Assembly: GCA_947652115.1 (NCBI GenBank)
Contig: OX393564.1
Location: forward strand, 21,243,976 to 21,307,975
Direction of reading: 5' to 3'
Length of the DNA stretch: 64,000 nucleotides
Source of the DNA: Blastomussa wellsi
Taxonomy: Eukaryota > Cnidaria > Anthozoa > Scleractinia > Plerogyridae
A program made the translations under genes and the position numbers. This document shows positions 46,601-56,744 of this stretch, one piece after another. The notes under the pieces were generated by a model. The model did not search any database and was not told where the DNA came from. It was given only the letters and a program-made list of their open reading frames with translations. How positions within the stretch are numbered: position 1 is the stretch's first letter; each line of letters begins with the position of its first letter.

Positions 46601-49477
46601 CATACATTCATCGAGCTGGGAGAACAGCCAGGTGATTGGATAGGAACTAGAAACGTTATCAACATCACATAGGCCTGCAATGCGTGTAGAAGGCTCCAGC
46701 TACATAGCTGGTCTTCCGTATGCATTGCATGCTTGTAAAGTTTACCTGTAGTAGAATGCTAGGAAGTTATCATTTTCTGCTCTGCATGCAACAAGTGATG
46801 CAGAATTCAATGATGCATACCATATGCAATGCACAAAATATAAATTGTAAACCGCAGTGGTTTCAATAAATTTTGAAGTAGGCATTCGGTCTGAGTAGAG
46901 TAACCGACTGTTTGTTTTAATCTTTCCTTAATTTTTTTAAATGAAGGAAAAAGGTAGCCGACTTTTTTAAGCAAAATAGAGCGAAGTAGCTGACGCTTTT
47001 CGTCAGCCGTCGATGCTTATTGAAAGCACTGAAACCGGTATATGAATATGTGAGTTGAGTTTGTTGTTGATTCTCGTCTTTGCTCCTGACCAATAGTTTT
47101 TCTCCAGGTTCTCTGGTTTTTCCACGTCCACAAAAACCAGCACTTCTAAATTCCAGTTCAATTACATTGTCAGGTATCACAAGAATGGGCAATCATTGTT
47201 GGTGTTATTACCTTCAGAGGAACCAGAAATGCTTAAGGTAAGTAACATTGGCAACAACTTTGAACAATGCAAGGAGGCGGGACGGCTCAGACAGATGGCT
47301 TAAACGTTTTTGCCAGCTACAATTTGGCGGAGATAAGTGGGAAAATAGCAGTCATTGCAAAAACGCTTAACAAAAGGGACCCCAGTGCCGTCTACTTTCA
47401 AAATATCTCCGCACACTTCAAATCTTATTGACAACCCTGTTTAAGTAAACCTAACTGTAATGTTGAGAGAAGTTTGTCTGAGTTATATTTTGCATAATTT
47501 CTTTTTATTGATACATTATTCGTTTTGTTGTTGCTAATTATTTCAGGCTTTAGAAGAGAAAAAGATACCTATAAACAGAATAAGGTTAGTACACAATTTG
47601 TATTTTCTGAATTTGTTGGTTTCTTTGTCATCATCATCATCATCATTTTATTTCAATAGTTTTAAATTTAACAATTAATTAGAGAAAAACGCAACCCGCA
47701 TATAGCAAAGCTAATCGAGGCGGGCTGTGTAACTTGCAATCAAATTCAACAAAATAGATTAATAGTAACTCAGGTAAAATAGATAAATAAAATAAAATAA
47801 ATAAGTATACACATACATTCACAGATAACTGGTATTTACATGAGACAGAGTAGAGCAAGAACCCATCAGAAGACAGAACAAAGGAATTCATAATACTATT
47901 AATGATAAGTAATTTTTGAGATTAACGTTGAGTCATCAACATAACCATCCTAATCACCAAGCACCACGAATAAAAATTGGTTAATTTTTGTGTTTGAAAG
48001 GTTTTTTCTATGTTTAAGTAAGTCAGGCTTCAGGCAATTCCATAACTAGCTCCAAAATATTTAATGAAAAACAAGTAAAGTCGAATACTCAGTCTTGATT
48101 TGTTAACATATAAGTTACCAGCATCAGAAAATCTAGTGTTATATGAATGGACCTTGGACGAACACAGATATTCTGAGGTGCAGAGTTGGTAGATACATCT
48201 TGCATAACAGATCATACTGTTTGAAAATTAAGTATATTGAGGGGTAAGACATCGGTGGAGATAAACAAAGGAATAACATGAGATCTATTACTAGCAAAAA
48301 AACATTAGCGAAAGAGCTCGTTTTTGTAAGAAAAGGACCTGTTTCTATTTATTACAAGGACATTGCACTGTCCAGCCTTTCTTAATTCTTTCAATTTGAA
48401 ATTACAGAGTGAATCCACAAAAGCTGGGTTCTGTTCGAAAGAAACTTGAGGCATTTTGTGCTCAGGACTTGGAAATAAAACAGTGGGCTCAAAAGGTAAA
48501 TAGGTCATGTCTCTATAACCTTGTGATTTATAAATAACAATTTTAGCAAGAAATTAATATTACAAGATTTTCTGGGCTGAGTTCCACAGTAGTTGATTTT
48601 GGTAGGTCTAGACTTTGATGAAACGTATTATTGCTGCTTTCACAACTTTGACAGAAATACCTGATCTATCTTCTTGTTAGCTCAATCTTTGTTCGTTGTT
48701 TCTCTCTGAAAATTATTCCTTTAGCTTGAAACCTGAACTTCAAAGCTTGCTGTTTGCTCGTTCACACCTAAATGGTTTTCCTGCATCAAAAGGTCTAAAC
48801 GTAACATGATTGGTTTAAATTTATTGGATGATGGAGCGTAAACCAATCAGGTTCAGGGCTGATAATGTAAAAGCAGCCCACCTGGAGTCATTTACGGCCC
48901 ACAGGGCGCCTGTTTTCACGAGGCCAGATTTCAATTTGACCACATACATTGATAACAATAGTTATTACCTTGTACCATGGACCTGGACTGTGCAAAAGGC
49001 CACATCTCCATTACTCTATGTACGCTTTGCGTGCCTATAATACCGGCTTGATTTCTCTACAGAGTATTGTATCATATGCCAGATCTGTCTTCCTGCAGTC
49101 AAACAAAAAAATATTTGATGTCAGCAAGCTTCCTTTGGATGAGTTCGCACAGTAAGTCTAATTGCATATTTATTCCAGTCCTTGTGGCAGGAATCTTATG
49201 GTGCTTACCATTAGTCAGAACTCGTCAGCCAGATTGGAAGAGAACCCCGTTATTGGTCAGAACTGTTCGGCCAGATCAGTCAATTTGTTAACTGTTTGCT
49301 GAAATTTTATAAAATTTTGGAAAACTCTCAAAAGAAAAGTGTACCAGTCTGGCCGGCCTGTTCTGACTGATGGTAAGCACCCTTAGTTTAAACAAACTAA
49401 GTAAAAAAGACCCTTCATCAAAGAACAATTAGCTACAAAATGTTATTGGACTGTTTCCATAGGGGGGGGGGGGGATA

Positions 49478-49513
<36 letters not shown>

Positions 49514-52500
49514 CGTATAACTATATAATTTGGTTTTATCAACTGGGTTGATATTGTGAATTGGCCACCGTAAAGAGATTCAAGAGCTGACGTTTCGAGC
49601 GTTAGCCCTTCGTCGGAGCGAAACGTGAGCTCTTGAATCTCTTTACGGTGGCCAATTCACATTATCAACCCAGTTGATAAAACCAAGTTATATTGTTTCC
49701 ATAGGGTTAAGCCTGACTCGTACCCAGTCGTCTCTGATAAGAAAATAGCAAGATGCGATGATCCCTCGTCTGCAACCTTCCTATCATTCCCAGCACCTGC
49801 TATTTTTTCGCATAAGAGACGACTGGGGACGAGTCAGGGGTTAAGCAACGAACCCGAATGACCTCTATTATCTAGTAAATGTTTTTTTAAAGCCAGCACA
49901 ATCTTCTAGCTTAATAGAACCCACAATGAGGAGATTTCACGTTGCTCTTCCAACATTTATAGGAGTGGCACCAACCGTCCATCTTGGAAAGGTGTCCGAA
50001 TTGTAGAGAGTTTATTTTTATTTATTTTATTTATCCTCTTCGGGCCCACGTGGACTCTTGAGGTAGAGAGTTTAGATACAGCAAAATGATTAAAAAAAAC
50101 GGCGCGCAGGGACCAACACCAGTTGTCCGTCCTAAGAGAGGAGTGCGTCTGATAGGGATGTCCTTTAGGAGATAGTTGATTGTTAGAACTTTGTTAAATA
50201 GCTAGTTATTAAGCTTATCTAATGCTAATCCAGGACCAAGGAGGTCAATACGTGTTAGCGAGAGAGGGGAGAAAAGGTTCCTGTATCTTTAATGAAAGCG
50301 AAGAATGATCATCGCAGTTAATTTTCATAGCTCAGTTGGTGGAGCAGCGCACCGGTATAACGGAGGTCACGGGTTCGAATCCCGTTGAAACCCTGATTTT
50401 TTCAGGCGTCTTTCCAATTGCTTAAATTGGAAATTAACTGCGATGGTCATTCTTCACTTTCGTCTATATCCGCAGTTCAAATATGAATTATTTCATATAT
50501 ACTACACATTTCTTTAATGTTGAATTTTTCCGTTGCAGATCGCTTGGTTTACCAAACCCTCCTCGGATTCGATTTCTGAAGGTGAGATCACAATTTGCTT
50601 TGCAATTTGGCAAAATTATGCCAGTCGCACTCAGGTTACCAGAAGGCGCGGAAGCCATAAAAATTATGGCCAGTGCGCTGGACTCCGGATCAAAAGGTTT
50701 GGGTTCGAGCCCTGGTTGGGGCACTGCGTTATGTTCTTGGGCAAGACACAACTCTCACAGTACCTCTCTTCACCGAGGTAGGTAAAGCTAACGGATTTTC
50801 AAGACTATCCAACAGCCCTTTTCTGATCAACTAGCTACGCACGCAAAATCATTTTCACTCAGCTAATTCGAGTGATTTAACTCCACGCAGTGTGTAGGTG
50901 TACAACTGGGTACCGGCGAATTTATTGCTGGGGGTAACCTGCGATGGACTAGCATCCCGTTCATGGGGGAGTAGTTTTCTCTCTGTCGCTTCATGCTAAG
51001 GAAACCGGGATAAGCTCCGGCCTGATGGACCACAAGGGTGTTATACAGACTTCACCTTCTCGTGTAACCCGCATTTAATTCTTTTTCAAGAATACTGAGA
51101 TTTGCTGATTGAATCAAACGAATCATGCGAATTGCTGATCTACATTCTTGTAATTATCATAGAAAGCTGAGAAAAAGTTTGGTAAGCAAAATGACACATC
51201 ACAGACTGACGTCGTTGGCGCGAACAATCGAACACAGCAAAGCAGTGGTAGCAGCGGCGAAGAGTCTGGGGACAACAAAAGCGATGATGAGAGAGATTTG
51301 GGAAAGACGTCGAAAGATGAAGATGATACTGCCGAACAAGACGATTTACTCGTCCTTAAAAAGCGGCATGTAAACTTTGATTCAGGCCCTCCTCCAGTAG
51401 AGGTAATCTTAAAACGTATTCACCCAAATCTAGCGTAACGATGCCAAAAATAATTTTAAAGAACTTTATCGTGGATTTAATGCAAATATCTCGTTTGCGT
51501 TTCACGCAACCCAAAATCTCAATGATCATATAGGTCGATTTTGGTAAACATTTTAACAGCCCATGATTTTTGGTATGTTTGAGAGGAAATTGTTTTCTTT
51601 TTCAGGAGAAGTATAATTTGGAGAAATAAGAAATATGGGAGATTAAAATTAGAATTTGAAGTAAAAAAATTAGTAGAAAAACAGGCCCCTACCATCCTCG
51701 GGTGCTCTTTGCGTGGGAGTCAACATTCCTTTCTTTTAAGTCTTCTTACATTCAGATTTATGTGTACGCCCGCCTTAACGTCTTTATTTCAGGAAGAGAT
51801 AGTAGAGAAGGAAAAGAGGGCAAAGAAACCCAAAACGAAAATTGCTGTGGCGAAAAAAATACTCAACAAAAATGTGAAGATAAACACAAAAATTTTGTTT
51901 GATGACGAAGGAGAGGTAAGATAGAGGCTGTTTAATATACTTTGCAGTTTGTTTAGCTTTGAGAGATTTTCTTGTCAGTATTAGTAGAGTTTTAATAGTA
52001 ACTAACTGATCTCTTCCCAATGGGGGTTTTCAAGTACAGTGTAAACAAATAGAGTAAACTGGCAGGAGGCAGACCAGTCGGCTATTTACAAGCTTAGCTG
52101 ATGAACTGAACTCCAGGCTGCCGAGAACAACAGCAACTAGTGGTTTCAAGTCTAGCATTGTAACTACTCAGCCACGTTGCCTCCGATTAACGCAAAGAAA
52201 ACAACACATGAGCTGTGTGTAGGGACAGGCTGTGGAAAGTAGAAGGTAGCGAGAAAAGAAAGGCCGAGAAAAAGGAAAGGAAAGGAGACGATTCAGCAAC
52301 AAAGTCCAAATATTGGCTTAGGCGCATGCACCACAGTAAAATTTTGAACATTTTGTCACTTAATCTTCACGAAAATCTTCAACCACAGACAAAAGTGTTG
52401 GTAAGCTTTGCACTTTTTTCCTCCCCTCCCCCTCCTTACTCGTACTCGATTTTAAAGTGAGAGGGGGTCCTAAAACAGTGTAGTATTAGTGTTTTCTAAG

Positions 52501-55423
52501 TTGGGTTCAGAACTTACTGTAATCGGGTATATGTATACAGCCTTCCCAACTACTTTTGTCTGTGGTTGTAGTTCCTGTATATAAAAGTGCTTGATTGGCC
52601 AAGTTCAGGCCGATTTAGCGCCACAGGACACCAAAAATGCATTTAAATAGGCCATTTCCGCGTCCCTTTTTCCCTCGGTTTCAAAACGAGTCTAAATGCG
52701 AAACTATTCATATGGAAATAAGCTTGTCTTGCATGAGAAAGAATATGCAGGTAGAACTCATTTTCACATGAATGGTTTCGCACTTAGACTTATTTTGACG
52801 CTGAGGCAAAAGAGAACTCGGAAATGGCCTATTCGGTACTCAAAGGGTTGAGGCAGTTGTATATTATTCATATCGTATTGATATTATTTGCAGCCAGTTA
52901 AGACCGAAGGACCTCCACTGGTTCTCACAAGTAAGTCTGAACCGACCAATGAAACTCTCGAACCAGTCCCTCTTGCTGAGAGTCATAAGCGTCACGTGGG
53001 TGGCATTTCAGTGGAGGAATCACGTGACTTGATGCGCGAGGCGGATTTGATTGACAGAAAAGTGGAAAGGCAGCGAATCAAAACAAAGCACAAAGAACAG
53101 AGAAAGAAAATCAAGAAACGACGGCGGGACGAACAGGTAATCATAAACAATAACGTTTTTCACGTCACTTTGGTGCGGGTTGGTCATGTTGGTCGGCGTT
53201 TATAGGGTAGGGAAACACTGCAGCAGGATCAACACAATCGGAGCTATCCCGCCCAACTACGCAGGCTACAAATCAAAATAAACCTTGAAATATTAGTTTG
53301 CCAAGGCAGAAAAACACCAAAGAGGGGACAATAAGCTGAGATGAGACAAGTGTAGATACGAATAAGGAAGATAGAAAAGGATTGTAATCCACCGTATGCA
53401 AAAAGATGGCGACTGGTACATTTTACCTATAATTCTTTGCGCGCGAAAACCCTAAAAACGCTTATAAAAACGCAAAGAAAAGCACCTAATTTTTCAAACT
53501 CAGTAAGAGTAATATTGTACTACAAGAAAGAATTTCGTTAAATTGTAACTTTCTATATACCCTGTGGGCTGTGTTAGGGTCGCAAGGTATTGTGGTAAAA
53601 TGTACAGCCGCCATCTTTTTTCCTACGACGGATTGAGAAACTTTGCAAATTTAGGCTTATCTTTTCAGCATGTGTCATCCGTGACAGAAGGAGCTACGTG
53701 ACGGTTTGTGCCTTTTGAAAAATTTAGCCTAAATTTTTCAGAATCCTCATTTTTAATCCTTCTCAATCTTCCCCATCCTTAACCATCCTTGTTCCTTTTT
53801 GTTTTAGTGTCACCTCTTTGGTGTTTTTCTTTCTTAGTAAACTATAAGATTTGGGTTTCCTAAAATTTGGTTCATCGCAAAAAAAATGGCTCAAAATATC
53901 GTGACGTACATGTAGATGTCAACAGCTCGTCTGCGGCCACGGTTCCGTTTACAGATAAAGGGACACTGTCAGGGACATTTCTCGGCTCTTTTAGTAAAAT
54001 GGCTACAAAATTATGACTATGCTCTTTCAGCCATTCAGGAATTGCTCCTATAGCATCAAGAGATGGATATCAAGCAAATTTTTCAAGAAAGAGGGTGACC
54101 AGAAATAGTTTTCATCAATTTTTCCAAATCACAAGGACAGAAGTTGAAAAAGTCAGGCGGACTTTTTCAAGTTGAGATTTAAAGCTCCTGGTCATAGTGC
54201 TATCACTCCATATTCCGCTTCAGTACACTGGAATAGTACGTGTAACAAAGCTTGACAACTGTTTGTAGGTTTCCGCTGGTGTAAACACGTTTTAGAGCTG
54301 TTGCATTATATCATAGTGCTATCACTCCATATTCCGCTTCAGTACACTGGAATAGTACGTTTAACAAAGCTTGACAACTGTTTGTAGGTTTCCGCTGGTG
54401 TAAACACGTTTTAGAGCTGTTGCATTTTTGAAGTTATGCTCGTTACAGTGACCCTTTTAACCTCAAGGACACACTATTTTGCCACCACTACTCAACCGGT
54501 ACACACAACACAACAATGTTCATATATGGGCGCGTGTGCCAACCAGCCAAGCCACCGTGCCGTTTATTTAACACATACGCAGATATGTACAAATAACAAG
54601 TATTATATATAAACGAAAAAACAGGAGCACCAAAGCCGGACACGAAAACCCCAAAAAACCAGCAAGTGGAAAAAACACGGGAAACGACCAAGGCAGTGGT
54701 GCAACCCTTGGGGTTTTAGGGTATGCTAGTGTTTAAACTATAAACATCAATAAACACACAAGTAATAAAGAAAAGCAACCTAATACGGTTAAGGCTGACC
54801 GTAGAATGTCTCACCTTCCTAAGGACCCCGAAATACAAACGCAAATCCCATAACTCACCGCGCACTAACACCCTCCCCAGACCTCTGATACGTGCCGGTA
54901 AAATAGAAATTTATGATAACACGGTGCAATAACAAATTACATGATTTGTTGTTTTGTTTGACAGGGTGTGCCTGATGTCAGTTTAGCGGATGCCGACGGG
55001 GAGAGTAAAGGAGAACTTGATGACGAATCTGATGAAGAACAGCCAGAAAGGTGAACGTGTTAAGTTAAGGGTCCATGGGTGTTATTAACTACAGTTTTCA
55101 CATTTCATTTCGCGTTCTGTAAAGTGTTACAGTGAGAGATAGCAACCGATTTGGTATGTTGTAGTTCGGATTGTATGTTTGTGAAATTGAACAGATAATA
55201 ATTGCGCTACCTACCGGTGAAAAATTAGCTACCACTCCACAGGGAGCAGAGGAGTTATGCTTGAAACATCAATAAAAGAAACGTCTTGGAGCAACTACAG
55301 AATTCAGGGCCACTTCGGTCCACTTCATTTACATGTGTCGGGACCTTTTGTAGAACGAGGAATAACACAATAGACGCTATTCTTATTCAATGGCATGCAA
55401 ATAAGTGGCCCTGTATTCTGTAG

Positions 55424-55468
<45 letters not shown>

Positions 55469-55829
55469 GTATAACAATATAATTTGGTTTTATCAACTGG
55501 GTTGATAATGTCAATTGGCCACCGTAAAGAGATTCAAGTGCTGACGTTTCGAGCGTTAGCCCTTCGTCGGAGCGAAGTTTAGCCAACGTCGGAGCCTTAC
55601 CTTCGTTCTTGTATTTATTCTCTTAGTTAAAACCTCATTTGCGAACCAAACATACGTATTAATTTGCGATCGATCGTTTCGAACCGCCATCATTTTGAAT
55701 AGTGTCGACCGCTGTGCATTCAGTTGGACGAAGTCCAACGAATGATTTTCGGAAAGCGAAGCTTTCCGAACGAGGCACGAAGTGCCGAGAAGAAAAATGA
55801 CAAGGGATGAAACAAAGTACCACGTGACT

Positions 55830-55868
<39 letters not shown>

Positions 55869-56744
55869 CTACCACGTGACTCGTCGAATGTGAACCGCGA
55901 CATACTGGTGGCGGAAGTCTCATTAATATACCATATATGGGAATACTGAAATAAATTGTTGTTGTTGTTGGCTTCCGGTCAAGCGCGTGACACCTCATAT
56001 TACGTACTTCCGCCACCAGTATGTTGCGGTGCACATCGTGCGAAAAGCCAACTGTCAACACGAAATGAGTGATCGCCAATGGCCTGTTTCATGAATCCTT
56101 TCATCGTAATGGTTTAGGTAGCTTAAAGATGACGTAAATGCTATGCCTAATCCAAAAACTGGGGCTCGTTTGTTGAATATGTAGCGAGTTATTGGGCGAC
56201 GAAAATTCGACCGAAATCTGTTTTATCCCTTGTCTCTATTCTTACTGCTGTGGCGTCTTTGGCGCCGACAGTTCGTCCAACTGAATGCACAGCGGTCGAC
56301 ACTATTCAGAATGATGGCGGTTCGAAACGATCGATCGCAAATGAATACGTATGTTTGGTTCGCAAATGAGGTTTTAACTAAGAGAATAAATACAATAACG
56401 AAGGTAAGACGTTTCTTTTATTGATGTTTCAAGCATAACTCCTCTGCTCCCTGTGACCACTCTGAAGAATAGAGAAATTGTTGTCTCTTTTCTATTACTA
56501 TATTTCCCCCTAAGCGTTCGGACGTTTGTTTGCTAGATTACATTGTGTACACAGTGCCAGTACCAACAACTAAGAAGTCTAATCCAATCTGAATTATTTT
56601 ATTTTCGTGGTCTTTAGCCCCAAGAAGAAAAAACGCCTCTCAAAGAGTGACGGGGCTTCAAATATTGCTTGGGATTTGGAGCCTCAAGGAGCATCTTTGG
56701 CGGAGGACGAGGAACTAGCGTTACAACTGCTATCTGGATCTTAA
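37056..56744 (+). CDS. DDX10: DEAD-box RNA helicase DDX10, complete, 22 exons
   Basis: Nucleolar ATP-dependent RNA helicase (yeast Dbp4/Hca4), needed for 18S rRNA maturation. Exons: 37056-37184, 39714-39777, 40443-40573, 40725-40805, 42189-42266, 43140-43260, 43978-44092, 44287-44320, 44837-44899, 45092-45196, 45299-45461, 46547-46631, 47174-47237, 47547-47584, 48408-48495, 49063-49151, 50539-50581, 51163-51402, 51793-51915, 52894-53136, 54965-55050, 56618-56744: 2310 nt, 769 aa (human 875). Motifs: Q motif YQIPTEIQ 71-78, Walker [10 protein letters not shown] 94-102, PTREL 131-135, TPGR 179-182, DEAD 204-207, SAT 235-237, [18 protein letters not shown] across exons 12/13. The end [13 protein letters not shown] matches the conserved C-terminus. 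The acidic/lysine-rich linker after exon 17 is shorter than in human, so one extra exon may be missed. An in-frame ATG at 37029 could add 9 residues. Confidence 0.96.
37300..37716. mobile_element. TIR element with degenerate 25-30-bp tandem repeats and a Penelope-like tail
   Basis: ATACTTCATGCCAGTATGCC / ATATAG and its reverse complement frame the element in DDX10 intron 1. 37350-37500 has six or so drifting units around GATCAGTGCTAAGGACAGTA. 37531-37685 is the shared tail GACGAAGGGCTAACGCTCGA ... TTTCTTTAGAAACTTACCCC. Confidence 0.75.
38477..38938. mobile_element. MITE with CAGGGCACGAAATT termini (DDX10 intron 1)
   Basis: Left CAGGGCACGAAATTAAC, right GCGCAATTTCGTGCCCTG; inner GGAGCCATCTGGCTCC and TTGGCGACTAA / TCGCATTGGCGAC motifs. 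Confidence 0.8.
39395..39600 (-). mobile_element. SINE S1, degraded, minus orientation
   Basis: Reverse reading gives ACTTTCACAGTGCCTCTCCC, TATCAATGGATACCGGCAAA and TCATGCTACAGAAACAGGGA; about 200 bp. Confidence 0.75.
39820..39990 (+). mobile_element. SINE S1, degraded copy (DDX10 intron 2)
   Basis: GGGCACTGCGTTGTGTTCTT, ACTTTCACCCAGATGTATAA, ATGGGTACCAGAGAATTTTA and GACCTGATGGACCACTAGTC. Confidence 0.75.
41056..41301. mobile_element. MITE family with TGGCCACCC termini, copy 2 (DDX10 intron 4)
   Basis: Same family as 26757-26982. Starts TTACAGCGCAACGCGCC and ends GGCGCATCGTGATGTAA, extending the terminal repeat. A short piece of the same family (TTTGAACAATGCAAGGAGGC) is at about 47259-47300. 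Confidence 0.8.
42434..42838. mobile_element. MITE family B, intact TTAA-flanked copy (DDX10 intron 5)
   Basis: TTAA then AGGGACACTGTCA on the left; TGACAGTGTCCCT then TTAA on the right: a perfect 13-bp terminal repeat with TTAA duplication, as in piggyBac or Kolobok-like elements. The interior differs from the 2298-2668 copy. Confidence 0.85.
42870..43105 (-). mobile_element. SINE S1, minus orientation (DDX10 intron 5)
   Basis: Reverse reading gives GCCTACTGGTTAGTTTGCTG, GGTTCAAGCCCAAGCTG and AACACTTTCACAGTGCC; it is next to the family-B MITE. Confidence 0.78.
43338..43640 (+). mobile_element. SINE S1, near full length (DDX10 intron 6)
   Basis: GGCGCAGTGGCCTAATGGTT, B box GGGTTCAAGCC, body as in 19195-19495, tail TTTGCCTTGCCTTGCATTG. 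Confidence 0.88.
44972..44990 (+). repeat. (TCAA)n microsatellite with LINE-like end
   Basis: TCAATCAATCAATCAATCC followed by TTTATTC, a tail arrangement common for CR1/L2 LINE ends. Confidence 0.5.
45555..45842. mobile_element. MITE family B, truncated copy (DDX10 intron 11)
   Basis: Shares the interior AAGTCCACACTGCAGCAACA / GACATCCTGACGCTTTTTCA type sequence with 2411-2660 and ends GTGACAGTGTA; the left terminal repeat is missing. Confidence 0.7.
45899..46069. mobile_element. Possible MITE, AGGGTTG ends (DDX10 intron 11)
   Basis: AGGGTTGTCAAAATAAGCCG on the left and CCTACTGGCAACCCT on the right; short imperfect inverted ends. Confidence 0.45.
46269..46383. mobile_element. Hairpin MITE (DDX10 intron 11)
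   Basis: TTAGACGTTTTGTTGTGTAG / TATCGCTGAG and its reverse complement CTCAGCGATTCTACACAACA / AAACATCTAA. Confidence 0.8.
47640..48360 (-). mobile_element. CR1/L2-like LINE 3' fragment in DDX10 intron 14
   Basis: On the minus strand 48215-48030 encodes [20 protein letters not shown] and [20 protein letters not shown], matching the C-terminal end of non-LTR reverse transcriptases (the VHSYNTR...NLYV...R block). The 3' side is A-rich with TAAA/ATAA runs and ends in an (ATG)n tract (47640-47655), as CR1/L2-type LINEs often do. No RT catalytic YADD is present. It is 5' truncated and stops near the exon-15 acceptor. Confidence 0.65.
49199..49381. mobile_element. TIR MITE GTGCTTACCATTAGTCAGAAC (DDX10 intron 16)
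   Basis: Left GTGCTTACCATTAGTCAGAA, right TTCTGACTGATGGTAAGCAC; the inner GGCCAG motif is also mirrored. Confidence 0.82.
49463..49690. mobile_element. Penelope-like tail, inverted pair (DDX10 intron 16)
   Basis: The minus-strand tail (49470-49622: TAAGTTTCTAAAGAAACTGT through GAGCGTTAGCCCTTCGTCGG) meets a plus-strand partial copy (49626-49688) head to head. Preceded by a 10-base G run. Confidence 0.7.
49706..49845. mobile_element. Hairpin MITE TTAAGCCTGACTCGT (DDX10 intron 16)
   Basis: GACTCGTACCCAGTCGTCTC and GAGACGACTGGGGACGAGTC arms with TTAAGCCT / GGGGTTAAG at the ends. Confidence 0.82.
50295..50500 (+). mobile_element. tRNA-derived SINE family S2 (DDX10 intron 16)
   Basis: CATAGCTCAGTTGGTGGAGC is a good D arm and ACGGGTTCGAATCCCGT a good T arm, but the anticodon stem does not close and the acceptor stem is weak, so this is a SINE head. 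The tail ends GCAGTTCAAATATGAATTAT. It is flanked by an inverted AATGATCATCGCAGTTAA. It ends about 40 bp before exon 17. Confidence 0.75.
50660..51060 (+). mobile_element. SINE S1 split by a 110-bp insertion (DDX10 intron 17)
   Basis: The first half runs from CCAGTGCGCTGGACTCCGGA to CCTCTCTTCACC; the second resumes at GTGTACAACTGGGTACCGGC. The insert (about 50781-50891) is flanked by GTAGGT on both sides, as expected for a target duplication. Confidence 0.8.
51482..51780. repeat. Dispersed repeat shared with 7455-7740 (DDX10 intron 18)
   Basis: Same block order as the first copy; AAAATTAGAATTTGAAGT and CCCCTACCATCCTCGGGTGC are the clearest matches. Confidence 0.6.
52222..52851. mobile_element. 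TIR element family C, second copy with two nested insertions (DDX10 intron 19)
   Basis: Matches 11495-11794 from GGCTGTGGAAAGTAGAAGGT to CGGTACTCAAAGGGTT. It is interrupted at about 52380-52571 by an element with ACCACAGACAAAAGTGTTGG / CCCAACTACTTTTGTCTGTG ends and at about 52646-52829 by one with ATAGGCCATTTCCG / CGGAAATGGCCTAT ends. Its left TIR is missing. Confidence 0.85.
53308..53835. mobile_element. Inverted-repeat element enclosing a second one (DDX10 intron 20)
   Basis: Outer arms AGAAAAACACCAAAGAGG / CCTCTTTGGTGTTTTTCT; inner arms around 53390 and 53630: AAAAAGATGGCGACTGGTAC versus TGTACAGCCGCCATCTTTTT. Confidence 0.7.
53955..54465. mobile_element. MITE family B-like element with internal tandem duplication (DDX10 intron 20)
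   Basis: Left AAAGGGACACTGTCAGGGAC, right TTACAGTGACCCTTTTAA. Inside, about 116 bp (54194-54309) is repeated directly at 54310-54425 with one or two changes, indicating a very recent duplication. Confidence 0.75.
55240..56458. mobile_element. Large foldback element with insertions in its left arm (DDX10 intron 21)
   Basis: The right arm (56270-56458) is continuous and matches, in reverse, 55240-55288 plus 55597-55740. The gap of about 310 bp in the left arm holds a hairpin MITE (55298-55419, CTACAGAATTCAGGGCCAC ends) and a minus-strand Penelope-like tail (55424-55575). The centre holds another inverted pair, CATACTGGTGGCGGAAGT / ACTTCCGCCACCAGTATG (about 55892-56022), and a partial Penelope-like tail at 55828-55871. 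Confidence 0.85.

Noticed and set aside
50325..50400. Possible tRNA gene
   Set aside because: Good D and T arms, but the anticodon stem fails and the element has a SINE body and tail found also at 6178-6310.
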